NCBI GenBank assembly: GCA_038529265.1
Contig: JBCBDX010000007.1
Coordinates: 62,001-126,000 of the forward strand
Direction of reading: 5' to 3'
Source of the DNA: JBCBDX01 sp038529265
Lineage (GTDB): Bacteria > Pseudomonadota > Alphaproteobacteria > Rhizobiales > Rhizobiaceae
Length of the DNA stretch: 64,000 nucleotides
Shown: piece by piece, positions 25,162 through 33,040 of the stretch
How positions within the stretch are numbered: the first letter of the stretch is position 1
Layout: the number at the start of each line of letters is the position of its first letter
The notes under the pieces: generated by a model
Seen by the model: the letters and a program-made list of their open reading frames with translations, nothing else
What the model was told of the DNA's origin: nothing
The model's database searches: none
Translations under genes and position numbers: made by a program

Positions 25162-26220
25162 CTAGTCTTTAGGTGCCGGACCCAAAGTGCCGCGGTTCTC
25201 TATGCGGGTCGCTAGTGCTTCGCTTGGAAGCCTTTGGCCTTTCTCGACCATGTTGATAAGAAGCTTGGCTGCTCTGCGCCCCATTTCTCTGTGGGGCACG
25301 TGCACGGTGGTAAGCGCCGGGTCAGCAATTTGTGCCAACTCGATGTCATCAAAGCCGGTAATGGACAAATCATCGGGCACACGCAAACTAAGCTCGCGGG
25401 CAGCTTTTAGTGCGCCGACCGCCAATACATCGTTACCACATATGAGCGCTGTCGGTCGGTCCGTTGCGGTCAAGAGCTCATGAGCCGCCTTAGCGCCGTT
25501 GTCGATTGAGTAATTTGTCTCGATAATTCGCAGTGACTTTGGATCAATGCCATTTTTTGCAGCCGAGTCCCGAACGCCATGTATACGCTCCGCGGCACGG
25601 TCATTGTGCGCAGAGGGAGCTGAAATCACAGCCAAGCGACGATGGCCATGATGGAAAACCAAATTGGCCAGCTCGCGCATTGCCAAATAGTTATCAAATC
25701 CGACCGATGCGATAGGAGAATCTTCGCGGTAGGACCAGGCAACGACTGTCGGCACCTGGCGGTTGCTCAGAAGTGTGTAGCTTTCCTGGTCGCGGGCAAA
25801 GCCAATAAGCAACATCGCATCTGCCCCACGCGCCAAAAGTGTACGAAGCTGCTGTTGTTCCAGCTTTGGCTGATAAGAAGAACTTGCGACCAAAAGTGTA
25901 TAAGCATTGCGGTCCAACTCCTCCTGAAATGCCTGGAGGCCACGTGCAAAAATGGCGTTTTCCATCGTGGGAATAATGGCACCAATAGTGTTTGATCGCT
26001 TGGCCGCCATGACCCTAGCACCAAAGTTTGGTTCATACCCAAGCGCATTGACGGCGATCATTACGCGTTCTCGCGTGTCTGGGTTCACGCGATCGGGCGT
26101 ATTTAGGCACCGAGATACCGTAGCCGTCGATACGCCGGCTTGATGGGCGACATCATCAATGGTCGGTGCGCTGAATGAACGCCTCTTTCTGGTCTGGCTT
26201 GTTTGCAAGTGCTCCCCCAC
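25162..26220 (-). CDS. LacI-family regulator of the sulfonate operon
   Basis: 352-residue repressor with a LacI helix-turn-helix at residues about 17-62 (TIDDVAHQAGVSTATVSRCLN, hinge NALGYEPNFGARVMAAKRS) and a periplasmic-binding-like effector domain. It starts at GTG 26220. It is divergent from the TRAP/HpsN/SuyAB genes, and two LacI-type 14-base palindromes lie between them, so it very probably represses that operon until a substrate or intermediate (DHPS, sulfolactate) binds. The ligand is inference. It converges on the LysR gene with a 28-base gap. Confidence 0.9.
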   Translation of the reverse strand: MGEHLQTSQTRKRRSFSAPTIDDVAHQAGVSTATVSRCLNTPDRVNPDTRERVMIAVNALGYEPNFGARVMAAKRSNTIGAIIPTMENAIFARGLQAFQEELDRNAYTLLVASSSYQPKLEQQQLRTLLARGADAMLLIGFARDQESYTLLSNRQVPTVVAWSYREDSPIASVGFDNYLAMRELANLVFHHGHRRLAVISAPSAHNDRAAERIHGVRDSAAKNGIDPKSLRIIETNYSIDNGAKAAHELLTATDRPTALICGNDVLAVGALKAARELSLRVPDDLSITGFDDIELAQIADPALTTVHVPHREMGRRAAKLLINMVEKGQRLPSEALATRIENRGTLGPAPKD

Positions 26221-26269
26221 TGTCTCCTACCCAATCAGATAGGGACTGCTCCTCAAACAAAAAATATGA

Positions 26270-26283
26270 TGTAAGCGCTTGCA
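26270..26283. promoter_or_regulatory. LacI-type operator 1
   Basis: TGTAAGCGCTTGCA is a near-perfect palindrome with the central CG typical of LacI/PurR-family sites. It lies 50 bases upstream of the LacI gene start and about 56 bases upstream of the first small gene of the sulfonate operon. Its centre is 22 bases from the second copy. Confidence 0.7.
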
Positions 26284-26291
26284 CTGTCAAA

Positions 26292-26305
26292 TGTAATCGC
26301 TTACA
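26292..26305. promoter_or_regulatory. LacI-type operator 2
   Basis: TGTAATCGCTTACA, a second 14-base near-palindrome sharing TGTAA-N-CGCTT with operator 1. Centre-to-centre spacing of 22 bases puts both on the same face of the helix, suggesting cooperative binding of two repressor dimers over the divergent promoters. Confidence 0.7.
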
Positions 26306-26338
26306 CGGTTTGCATCGGTCAGCTTGGGAGGGCTATCG

Positions 26339-26512
26339 GTGTATCTTATAATCTCAGGTCTCATATTTTCCGTTTACGTCGCAAATGTGTTGCTTGGCGC
26401 GCTCGCGTCCGCACCATTCATGGGAGACGTAAGCGAAATGATTGTTTTGAGTATTGCATCCATTGCGTTTGTTGTTGCCATATTAAAGCGAGAACGTGAT
26501 GCGAAGCAGTAA
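26339..26512 (+). CDS. Small two-helix membrane protein at head of TRAP operon
   Basis: 57 residues from GTG 26339, chosen because GGGAGGG lies six to seven bases upstream; the longer in-frame TTG at 26324 would overlap that ribosome site. Two hydrophobic helices (YLIISGLIFSVYVANVLLGAL and MIVLSIASIAFVVAILK) are separated by a short polar loop and followed by a basic tail KRERDAKQ. I recognise no named family. It is the first gene downstream of the two LacI operators and lies 30 bases before the TRAP binding protein, so it may be an accessory of the transporter. Function unknown. Confidence 0.65.
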   Translation: MYLIISGLIFSVYVANVLLGALASAPFMGDVSEMIVLSIASIAFVVAILKRERDAKQ

Positions 26513-26542
26513 AACCTATCGTTAGTCACAAGGGAGGAATTC

Positions 26543-27691
26543 ATGACTAAGGAACTCAAGGAGCGCGCATTCGCAGAACGCCGCAATTTTTTGAAGCTTG
26601 CGGGCTCTGGTGCTTTTACAGCTGCTCTGGTTGCCGGAGCTGGTAATCTTTTGTGGTCTGACGACGCTGCTGCTCAAACGGCGCAGGAAGAGCGTGAGCG
26701 CGAAGCTGCTGCCGACCACATCATGACACTGGCCACCGCGTATGTGCTGGGCGCATCACGCAGCTACCCAATCATGCAGTTGGACTTGAAAGAGAACATT
26801 CAGAACTCAACAAACGGCAAAGTCTACGTAAAACTAGCTCCAGGCGGTCAGCTTGGCGCCGGTGGTGCTTTGGCACAGGCTGTACAGAGCGGCACAATCC
26901 AGTGTGCTCAGCACTCTCTGTCGAACTTTGCGCCGTTCGCAAGCGCGGTTGACCTGATCAACCTGCCTTACTTCTGCGGCTCCAACCAGCGCTTCACAAA
27001 CCTTGTGACATCCGATGCCTGGAAGTCAGAAGTGCATCCAAAGATCGAAGCGTCTGGCTTCAAGGCTCTGTTCTATATCGTGATTGACCCGCGGGTCGTC
27101 GCAGTCCGCAAAGGTGGTTCTGGTCCAGTGCTTTCTCCATCTGATCTGGACGGCATCAAGTTCCGCGTGCCGGGCTCTGCGATGCTCCAGCAATACTACC
27201 GTATGGTTGGTGCCAACCCGACGCCGGTTGCATGGGGCGAAACACCATCTGCGATCAAGCAGGGCGTTGCCGACGCGCTTGATCCATCTGTTGGCGCTCT
27301 GCACGTCTTTGGCTTTTCCGACATTTTGAGCCATGTGACATTCACGCAAGCTGTGCCGGACAGCCAGGTTTATTCCATGAACCTTGAGTGGTTTAACTCA
27401 CTGCCATCTGATGTTCAGGAAGGCCTTGAGTTTGCCGGCGAAGTCTCCGCGCAGCAGAACCTCGCAAAAGTCCCTGCGGCGCGCGCTTACGCCATGTCAG
27501 AACTGACAAAATCTGGTGTTGAGTTCCACTCATTGAGCGCAGACCAATTGGCCGAATGGCAAGAAGTTGGCGGTTATCAGCGTTCAGAATGGGACGAGTT
27601 CAAGACAGATCTTGCCGGCTCCATGGATGTGTTTGCCAAGCTCGATGAAGCTGCCAGCACCATGGGTCGTTACTACGTCCACGACGCCTAG
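26543..27691 (+). CDS. hpsK: TRAP transporter substrate-binding protein (DctP type) with Tat signal
   Basis: 382-residue periplasmic receptor of a TRAP importer. The N-terminus carries ERRNFLKLAGSGAF, a twin-arginine (Tat) motif RRNFLK, then a hydrophobic stretch and cleavage near DDAAAQ, so it is probably exported folded. The mature part is DctP-like: KLAPGGQLGAGGALAQAVQSG, and FRVPGSAMLQQYYRMVGANPTPVAWGE with the carboxylate- or sulfonate-binding Arg in the KFRVP segment. GGGAGGAA precedes the ATG. Placement with HpsN/O/P and SuyAB indicates DHPS or sulfolactate as ligand; the symbol follows hpsKLM of Cupriavidus by context. Confidence 0.85.
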   Translation: MTKELKERAFAERRNFLKLAGSGAFTAALVAGAGNLLWSDDAAAQTAQEEREREAAADHIMTLATAYVLGASRSYPIMQLDLKENIQNSTNGKVYVKLAPGGQLGAGGALAQAVQSGTIQCAQHSLSNFAPFASAVDLINLPYFCGSNQRFTNLVTSDAWKSEVHPKIEASGFKALFYIVIDPRVVAVRKGGSGPVLSPSDLDGIKFRVPGSAMLQQYYRMVGANPTPVAWGETPSAIKQGVADALDPSVGALHVFGFSDILSHVTFTQAVPDSQVYSMNLEWFNSLPSDVQEGLEFAGEVSAQQNLAKVPAARAYAMSELTKSGVEFHSLSADQLAEWQEVGGYQRSEWDEFKTDLAGSMDVFAKLDEAASTMGRYYVHDA

Positions 27692-27705
27692 AGTCGACGT
27701 TGTCG

Positions 27706-27728
27706 CCGGCCGGGGGATCCCTGGCCGG
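27706..27728 (+). terminator. Intercistronic hairpin between TRAP receptor and small permease
   Basis: CCGGCC (27706-27711) pairs with GGCCGG (27723-27728), and the stem continues inward with one G-U pair and GGG/CCC around a three-base loop. No T-run follows, so it is more likely an mRNA-stabilising element or weak attenuator than a terminator. It would let the receptor be made in excess over the membrane subunits, as is common for binding-protein operons. Confidence 0.5.
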
Positions 27729-27806
27729 TGATTGCCGCTTAACTCGCGGAAATTGCAGAGATAAAAGTGGCGCGCTGCCATTGGCTTGCGCGTGGACGGA
27801 GGATTT

Positions 27807-28322
27807 ATGCCCGCATTTTTGAAGACACTTGATGAGAATGCAGAACGCTGGGCGTTACTAGTATTCTACGTCATGCTCGTATCGACAATGTTCATTGAGG
27901 TGATGCGCCGAGAGGTGCTCTCATACTCCTCAATATGGGGCGAAGAGTTCGTCCGATATTCGTTCATTTACTTGGCATGGATCGGCGCTGCCGCTGCCGT
28001 TAAAGAGCGTGGCCACATCCGCATTGACGTTATCCTTCAATATGTTGGGCCGCGCATTAAGGCGCTGCTTTACATATTCGGTGACCTTGTCATGGCCATC
28101 GTTGCCGTGATCGCACTTTATTGGTCTTTTGAATCAGTCCTCGTGTCTGCGAAATTCGGCTCCGTAACACACGGTTTACGTGTTTCTCAGGTCTGGTTTC
28201 TTTCGGCCGTTCCAATAGGTTTTGCGCTGGTTCTTTATCGTTTGGCGCAGTCCTTCCTTCGTGACATTCAAGATCTTCGTTCCGGTCGCCCGGTTTACGA
28301 AGGCGACAAGCTTTTCGACTGA
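27807..28322 (+). CDS. hpsL: TRAP transporter small permease (DctQ type)
   Basis: 171-residue inner-membrane protein with four hydrophobic helices, beginning FLKTLDENAERWALLVFYVMLV. The DctQ signature WGEEFVRYSFIYLAWIGAAAAVKERGHIRIDV (read at residues about 43-75) is clear. ATG 27807 is chosen for the GGAGGA seven bases upstream rather than the in-frame start at 27786. It forms the membrane complex with the large permease encoded ten bases downstream. The substrate follows from operon context, not from this sequence. Confidence 0.88.
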   Translation: MPAFLKTLDENAERWALLVFYVMLVSTMFIEVMRREVLSYSSIWGEEFVRYSFIYLAWIGAAAAVKERGHIRIDVILQYVGPRIKALLYIFGDLVMAIVAVIALYWSFESVLVSAKFGSVTHGLRVSQVWFLSAVPIGFALVLYRLAQSFLRDIQDLRSGRPVYEGDKLFD

Positions 28323-28332
28323 GGGGGACGAA

Positions 28333-29664
28333 ATGCTTTGGAATCAGCTTCAACAGCAAACCATTGAACTTGGTTGGGATTTTTACGGCCCGGTTCTTCT
28401 TTTCGTCCTGCTGGTCGCACTAGCCGTACCCGTTTGGGCGGCTATTGGCGCATCAGCGATCCTGATGTTGATGTGGTCTGGCTCGTTACCGCTATCACTG
28501 GTCGGCGAGAGCCTTTTCCACGGCATCGACCATTTCGCTTTGACTGCGGTGCCGCTCTTTATCCTGACTGGTGACGTGTTGGTGCGCACAGGCCTCTCCA
28601 AGAAGTTTCTTGATGTGGCCGAAGCGTTGACTCAGTTCGCCAAGGGCGGCTTTGGTTCAGCGACAGTTCTTGTGTGTGGCATGTTCGCGGCGATCTCAGG
28701 TTCTGACGCAGCGGGCGCTGCTGCCGTCGGTCGCATGACGATCGATCGGCTTGTCGAATCTGGTTATCCGCGTCCCTATGCGTGTGCGTTAGTGGCTGCT
28801 GGTGCGTGTACTGGCATTCTGATCCCACCATCAATCGCCTACATCATTATTGGTCTGGTTCTCGGCATTTCAGCTTCAACGCTATTCTTGGCAGCGCTGA
28901 TACCAGGTGTAGCCATTCTTGTGTCTATCCTGGCGACCAACATCATTATGAACCGCCTCTATGGTTGGGAGGGTGGCGGCAATATTTCCTTTGCCGAATA
29001 TGTTTCCCGGTTGGGTACTGCGCTCAAATCCGGTTGGTACGCCTTCATCGTGCCCGGTATCATCTTCTACGGTATTTTCTCCGGCCGATTGACACCGACC
29101 GAAGCTGGCGCGGTTGCCGTGGTGGTGACCATCATCATGGGTTTCATGCTCGGAACACTACGCTTCTCGGACTTCCCGGCAATGCTGGTCAGCTCCGCGA
29201 AGGTCAACGGTGTCATCCTTCCAATTATTGCCTTTTCGCTGCCGCTGGCTCAGGCGCTCGCCATCATGGGTGTGCCGCAGGGCTTTGTTGCTGCTGCAAC
29301 TTCGGTCAGCAATGAGCCTTGGGTTTTGATTCTGATGATGGTTGGCATTTTGATTGCTGCCGGCTGCGTCATGGAAACAACGCCGAACATCGTGATCCTT
29401 GCACCGATCTTGAAGCCGTTGGCTGACAATATCGGCATGAACGAGATACAGTTCTGTATCATGATGATCACAGCACTCGGTGTCGGTTTCATCACGCCAC
29501 CGCTGGGGCTCAACCTCTTCGTCGTGTCCGGTATTACCGGGGAGTCGATCCTTAAGATCGCCTACCGCGCCATACCGTTCGTCTTCTTCATGCTCGTTGT
29601 GACGTTGTTCATCGCTTACGTGCCCGCGATTTCAACAACATTGCTTCCTGAAATTTTGAAATAG
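28333..29664 (+). CDS. hpsM: TRAP transporter large permease (DctM type)
   Basis: 443-residue integral membrane protein, sodium-coupled transporter subunit. DctM landmarks: AVPVWAAIGASAILM near residue 30, FALTAVPLFILTGDVL near 68, AAISGSDAAGAAAVGRMTI near 121, IPPSIAYIIIGLVLGIS, and GFITPPLGLNLFVVSG near 385. ATG 28333 follows GAGGGGG and lies ten bases after the small permease; the longer in-frame reading from 28222 overlaps that gene. With the receptor and small permease it imports the sulfonate used by the downstream enzymes. Confidence 0.9.
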   Translation: MLWNQLQQQTIELGWDFYGPVLLFVLLVALAVPVWAAIGASAILMLMWSGSLPLSLVGESLFHGIDHFALTAVPLFILTGDVLVRTGLSKKFLDVAEALTQFAKGGFGSATVLVCGMFAAISGSDAAGAAAVGRMTIDRLVESGYPRPYACALVAAGACTGILIPPSIAYIIIGLVLGISASTLFLAALIPGVAILVSILATNIIMNRLYGWEGGGNISFAEYVSRLGTALKSGWYAFIVPGIIFYGIFSGRLTPTEAGAVAVVVTIIMGFMLGTLRFSDFPAMLVSSAKVNGVILPIIAFSLPLAQALAIMGVPQGFVAAATSVSNEPWVLILMMVGILIAAGCVMETTPNIVILAPILKPLADNIGMNEIQFCIMMITALGVGFITPPLGLNLFVVSGITGESILKIAYRAIPFVFFMLVVTLFIAYVPAISTTLLPEILK

Positions 29665-29678
29665 GATAGGTTAAACAA

Positions 29679-30986
29679 ATGCCGCGTGAATATTTAAAGC
29701 GTGCAAGCCTGACGCCAAAAAGTGATGCGACTGAGACGCAAAAGATCGTCCGTGACATTTTGGCAGATATTGAAAACCGTGGTGACGTTGCTGCTTTGGA
29801 GTATGCCACCAAGTTCGACAAATATGAGGGTAACACGCTCCTCACACGCGAGGAAATTGAAGCAGCTTCTGCCCTCGTGCCTGAAAAGCTCAAGCGGGAC
29901 ATTGAGTTCGCACATGCAAATGTGAAACGCTTCGCAGAGGCCCAAAAAGCCACGATCGCAGACTTTGAAACTGAGATTATTCCAGGTCTGATCGCCGGCC
30001 AAAAGTCGATCCCGGTGAAGGCTGCCGGTTGTTATGTGCCCGGCGGGCGCTATGCGCACATTGCAAGCGCTATTATGACCGTAACCACAGCAAAAGTAGC
30101 GGGCTGTGAGCATATCGTTGCCTGTTCGCCGCCGCGTCCGGGCGTTGGTATTGCTCCTGCCATCATCTATGCGGCGCACGTTTGTGGTGCCGACAAGATT
30201 ATGGCTATGGGCGGCGTCCAAGGCGTCGCCGCTATGACTTACGGTCTGTTCGGATTGCCCGAGGCCAACATTTTGGTCGGGCCCGGCAACCAGTTCGTTG
30301 CTGAAGCAAAACGCATCCTGTTTGGCCGTGTCGGCATTGATATGATCGCTGGCCCAACCGACAGTCTCATTTTGGCCGATGCGTCAGCGGACCCGATGAT
30401 CGTCGCCGCTGATCTCGTGGGTCAGGCCGAGCATGGCTATAATTCGCCGGTCTGGCTGGTCACTGACGACCGCGTGTTGGCGGAAAAAGTCATGGAGCTG
30501 GTGCCAGGCATGATCGACGATCTGCCGGAGCTCAACAGCAAAAATGCTGAGGCGGCCTGGCGCGACTATGCGGAAGTCATAGTGTGTGGCGATCGCGAGG
30601 AAATGGCCGCCACGTCTGATGAGTATGCACCGGAACATCTGACCGTTCAGGCGGAAGACCTGGATTGGTGGCTTGAGCGTCTGTCCTGCTATGGATCACT
30701 GTTTCTAGGTGAAGAGACCACAGTCGCTTTTGGTGACAAGGCATCCGGCACAAACCACGTACTGCCCACATCCGGTGCGGCAACGTATACGGGCGGTCTG
30801 TCAGTTCACAAGTACATGAAGATTGTGACCTGGCAGCGGGCCACGCGTGAAGGCGCCAAGCCGGTTGCTGAAGCCACTGCGCGTATTTCTCGGATGGAAG
30901 GCATGGAAGGTCACGCTCGCACCGCTGATATCCGCTTGCGAAAATACTTCCCCGATCAGGATTTTGAATTGTCGGTCGATGGCTAG
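29679..30986 (+). CDS. hpsN: HpsN: (R)-2,3-dihydroxypropane-1-sulfonate 3-dehydrogenase (HisD family)
   Basis: 435-residue NAD-dependent zinc dehydrogenase of the histidinol dehydrogenase superfamily. HisD landmarks are present: CYVPGGRYAHIASAIMT near residue 124, GGVQGVAAMTYGLFGLP near 178, GPGNQFVAEAKR near 208, and zinc-region QAEHGYNSPVWLVT near 249. In a histidine operon it would be HisD, but here it sits between a TRAP transporter and an SDR/alcohol dehydrogenase/SuyAB set, exactly as HpsN does in DHPS degraders. HpsN performs two consecutive oxidations of (R)-DHPS to (R)-sulfolactate. Automatic annotation as histidinol dehydrogenase would be misleading. Confidence 0.85.
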   Translation: MPREYLKRASLTPKSDATETQKIVRDILADIENRGDVAALEYATKFDKYEGNTLLTREEIEAASALVPEKLKRDIEFAHANVKRFAEAQKATIADFETEIIPGLIAGQKSIPVKAAGCYVPGGRYAHIASAIMTVTTAKVAGCEHIVACSPPRPGVGIAPAIIYAAHVCGADKIMAMGGVQGVAAMTYGLFGLPEANILVGPGNQFVAEAKRILFGRVGIDMIAGPTDSLILADASADPMIVAADLVGQAEHGYNSPVWLVTDDRVLAEKVMELVPGMIDDLPELNSKNAEAAWRDYAEVIVCGDREEMAATSDEYAPEHLTVQAEDLDWWLERLSCYGSLFLGEETTVAFGDKASGTNHVLPTSGAATYTGGLSVHKYMKIVTWQRATREGAKPVAEATARISRMEGMEGHARTADIRLRKYFPDQDFELSVDG

Positions 30987-31749
30987 TGAACACGCTCCGC
31001 AATCGCTGTTTGACTTGAGTGGCCGTGTCGCTGTTGTCACGGGCGCAAGTTCAGGGCTTGGCCGTCGGTCTGCCAGTGTTCTTGTGCGAGCAGGTGCTAG
31101 CGTCGTTGGCGTAGCTCGCCGACAGCCGGAACTTGACGCTTGGCAAGCAGAAACGGGCGGCAATACGCACTCAATCACATGCGATTTGGCGGATCGAACT
31201 GCATTACCGGGTTTGGCGGAAGAGGCGACAAAGCCGTTCGGCGCACCTGACATTGTCGTCCATGCAGCCGGCATCAACACGCGTGAACCAGCCGATGAAG
31301 TAACGGATGAGGGTTGGGACACTACCATGTCTCTAAACCTCTCAACGCCGTTCTTTTTAAGTAAATTATTGGTTGGCCCTATGGTGGAAAAGGGATGGGG
31401 CAGGGTCATCAATTTTGCCTCTTTGCAGTCTTATCGAGCGTTTCCGGGCGGCATGGCCTATGGCGCCTCAAAGGGCGCTGTTGCACAGATGACGCGCGCC
31501 ATGGCTGAGGCCTGGTCGTCCCAAGGCATCAATGCCAACGCGATTGGCCCGGGCTTTTTCCGCACGGAGTTGACGGCAGCCGTTTTTGCTGATGACGAGC
31601 GCGCGGCGCGAAACGCAGCGCAAACCTGTGTTGGTCGCAACGGTGAACTTGAAGATATTGACGGCCCACTCTTGTTCCTGTGCTCACGCGCGTCGGACTA
31701 TGTGACCGGACAGGTGCTGATGGTAGACGGAGGGTTCACTGCCAAATGA
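30979..31749 (+). CDS. hpsO: HpsO-like short-chain dehydrogenase (DHPS 2-dehydrogenase)
   Basis: 256-residue SDR oxidoreductase. Cofactor motif TGASSGLGRRSA near residue 22, HAAGINTR (NAG-type) near 98, active site YGASKGAVAQ with catalytic Tyr and Lys near 157, upstream Ser in NFASLQSYRAF. The C-terminus YVTGQVLMVDGGFTAK is typical. ATG 30979 overlaps the stop of hpsN by eight bases, so the two are coupled. In DHPS degraders HpsO and HpsP are thought to interconvert DHPS enantiomers through the 2-oxo compound so that HpsN receives the (R) form; the assignment here is by synteny plus family. Confidence 0.82.
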   Translation: MASEHAPQSLFDLSGRVAVVTGASSGLGRRSASVLVRAGASVVGVARRQPELDAWQAETGGNTHSITCDLADRTALPGLAEEATKPFGAPDIVVHAAGINTREPADEVTDEGWDTTMSLNLSTPFFLSKLLVGPMVEKGWGRVINFASLQSYRAFPGGMAYGASKGAVAQMTRAMAEAWSSQGINANAIGPGFFRTELTAAVFADDERAARNAAQTCVGRNGELEDIDGPLLFLCSRASDYVTGQVLMVDGGFTAK

Positions 31750-32723
31750 AGGCCCTTGTTTACACCGGCGCCGAAAGCCTTGACTTTAAAGACGCAGCTG
31801 ATGCCGTGCCTCGAAACGGCGAAGAGCTGATCCGCGTGGAAAGCGTTGGCATTTGTGGTTCCGATATGCACGCCTATCTCGGCCATGATGATCGCCGACC
31901 TGCGCCGTTGATCCTCGGCCATGAAGCCGCTGGTTTTATTGTTGGTGGCGCGCGCGATGGCGAACGGGTGACCATCAACCCGCTGGTTACGGACCCGAAC
32001 AGCGCCGCGAGCCGGTCCGGCCGTGAAAATCTTTGTCCGTCGCGGCAGATCATTTCGATGCCACCGCGGGAAGGGGCGTTTGCGCAATATGTGGCGATGC
32101 CGCCCGGCAATCTGGTCACAGTCCCCGACGATATCAGCATGGATAAGGCAGCGCTGGCTGAGCCACTGGCCGTTGGATGGCACGCTGCGCGGCTTGGGCT
32201 GGAAAAGCTTCATCGGGCAGATATGGGCCGTGCCCATGTGATTGGCGGTGGGGCTATCGGCGTCGCCGCGGCTCTGTCGCTTAAGGCAATGGGTGTCGAG
32301 CATCTGACGCTTGCCGAGCCCAATGACAAGCGTGCCAAATATTTGTCAGAGACCTGCGGAATTGAGATCGACAACGCGCCTGAGGATGGCAGCATTCCGC
32401 TTGTTGTGGATGCGGTCGGCTATGCCGCAACACGCGCTTCGGCGTCGGCTGTGGCAAGCCCGGGCGGCGTGATCCTGCATATCGGTTTAGGCAGTGGAGA
32501 TGGCGGGCTCGATATTCGCCGCCTGACCCTTCAAGAGATCACATTCATAGGCACTTACACCTATACGATGCAGGATTTTCGGGACACGTGCGCAGCGCTA
32601 TTCGACGGGCGTCTCGGATCCTTGGATTGGTTCGAAACCAGACCTCTTTCTGATGGCGCGCAAGCGTTTTCTGATATCCGCGCTGGCTCGGTCAGTGCAC
32701 CTAAAATCATCCTTAATCCTTGA
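31746..32723 (+). CDS. hpsP: HpsP-like zinc-type alcohol dehydrogenase lacking the structural zinc lobe
   Basis: 325-residue medium-chain dehydrogenase. Catalytic zinc ligands are visible in GICGSDMHAY near residue 37 and LGHEAAG near 58; the Rossmann motif VIGGGAIGVAAAL is near 168. The usual four-Cys structural-zinc lobe is degenerate: after INPLVT the sequence runs DPNSAASRSGRENLC, keeping only the last Cys. ATG 31746 overlaps the stop of hpsO (ATGA). By position it is the second DHPS 2-dehydrogenase, paired with HpsO for racemisation of DHPS. The loss of structural zinc is seen directly; its effect is unknown. Confidence 0.8.
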   Translation: MKALVYTGAESLDFKDAADAVPRNGEELIRVESVGICGSDMHAYLGHDDRRPAPLILGHEAAGFIVGGARDGERVTINPLVTDPNSAASRSGRENLCPSRQIISMPPREGAFAQYVAMPPGNLVTVPDDISMDKAALAEPLAVGWHAARLGLEKLHRADMGRAHVIGGGAIGVAAALSLKAMGVEHLTLAEPNDKRAKYLSETCGIEIDNAPEDGSIPLVVDAVGYAATRASASAVASPGGVILHIGLGSGDGGLDIRRLTLQEITFIGTYTYTMQDFRDTCAALFDGRLGSLDWFETRPLSDGAQAFSDIRAGSVSAPKIILNP

Positions 32724-32737
32724 AACAGGAGACAGAA

Positions 32738-33028
32738 ATGTCCGAAATCCCCCATCTTCTCGTCCATGAGCATGCTGACAATGTTGGCGTTGTGGTGGTC
32801 GAAGGTCTTACCGCTGGCACTGACATGCTGTGCTGCGTTACCCACGACAATTCAACCTTCCGCCTGACCGCTGGCGCGGATGTGCCGATTGGCCACAAGA
32901 TCGCACTGAAGGATTTCAAAGAAGGCGATACGGCCATCAAGTATGGCGAGGATATTGGCAAGATCATCGCCGATATCCCCAAGGGGGCGCATCTGCATAC
33001 CCACAACTGCAAAACCAAACGCTGGTAA
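32738..33028 (+). CDS. suyA: (2R)-sulfolactate sulfo-lyase small subunit SuyA
   Basis: 96-residue SAF-domain protein, the small subunit of 3-sulfolactate sulfo-lyase, which splits (R)-sulfolactate into pyruvate and sulfite with SuyB. SAF features are the early HEHADNVGVVVVEGL strand pair, the PIGHKIALKDFKEGD turn, and KYGEDIGKIIADIPKGAHLHTHN near the C-terminus. ATG 32738 follows ACAGGAGA. It lies 14 bases after hpsP and 12 bases before suyB. Related SAF subunits belong to altronate and galactarate dehydratases, but the neighbouring hps genes make SuyA the better call. Confidence 0.88.
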   Translation: MSEIPHLLVHEHADNVGVVVVEGLTAGTDMLCCVTHDNSTFRLTAGADVPIGHKIALKDFKEGDTAIKYGEDIGKIIADIPKGAHLHTHNCKTKRW

Positions 33029-33040
33029 GGAAGCTCCCAA

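Noticed and set aside
29679..30986. Histidinol dehydrogenase (HisD) of histidine biosynthesis
   Set aside because: The fold is right, but the gene sits between a TRAP transporter and hpsO/hpsP/suyAB, the exact context of HpsN; no his genes are adjacent.
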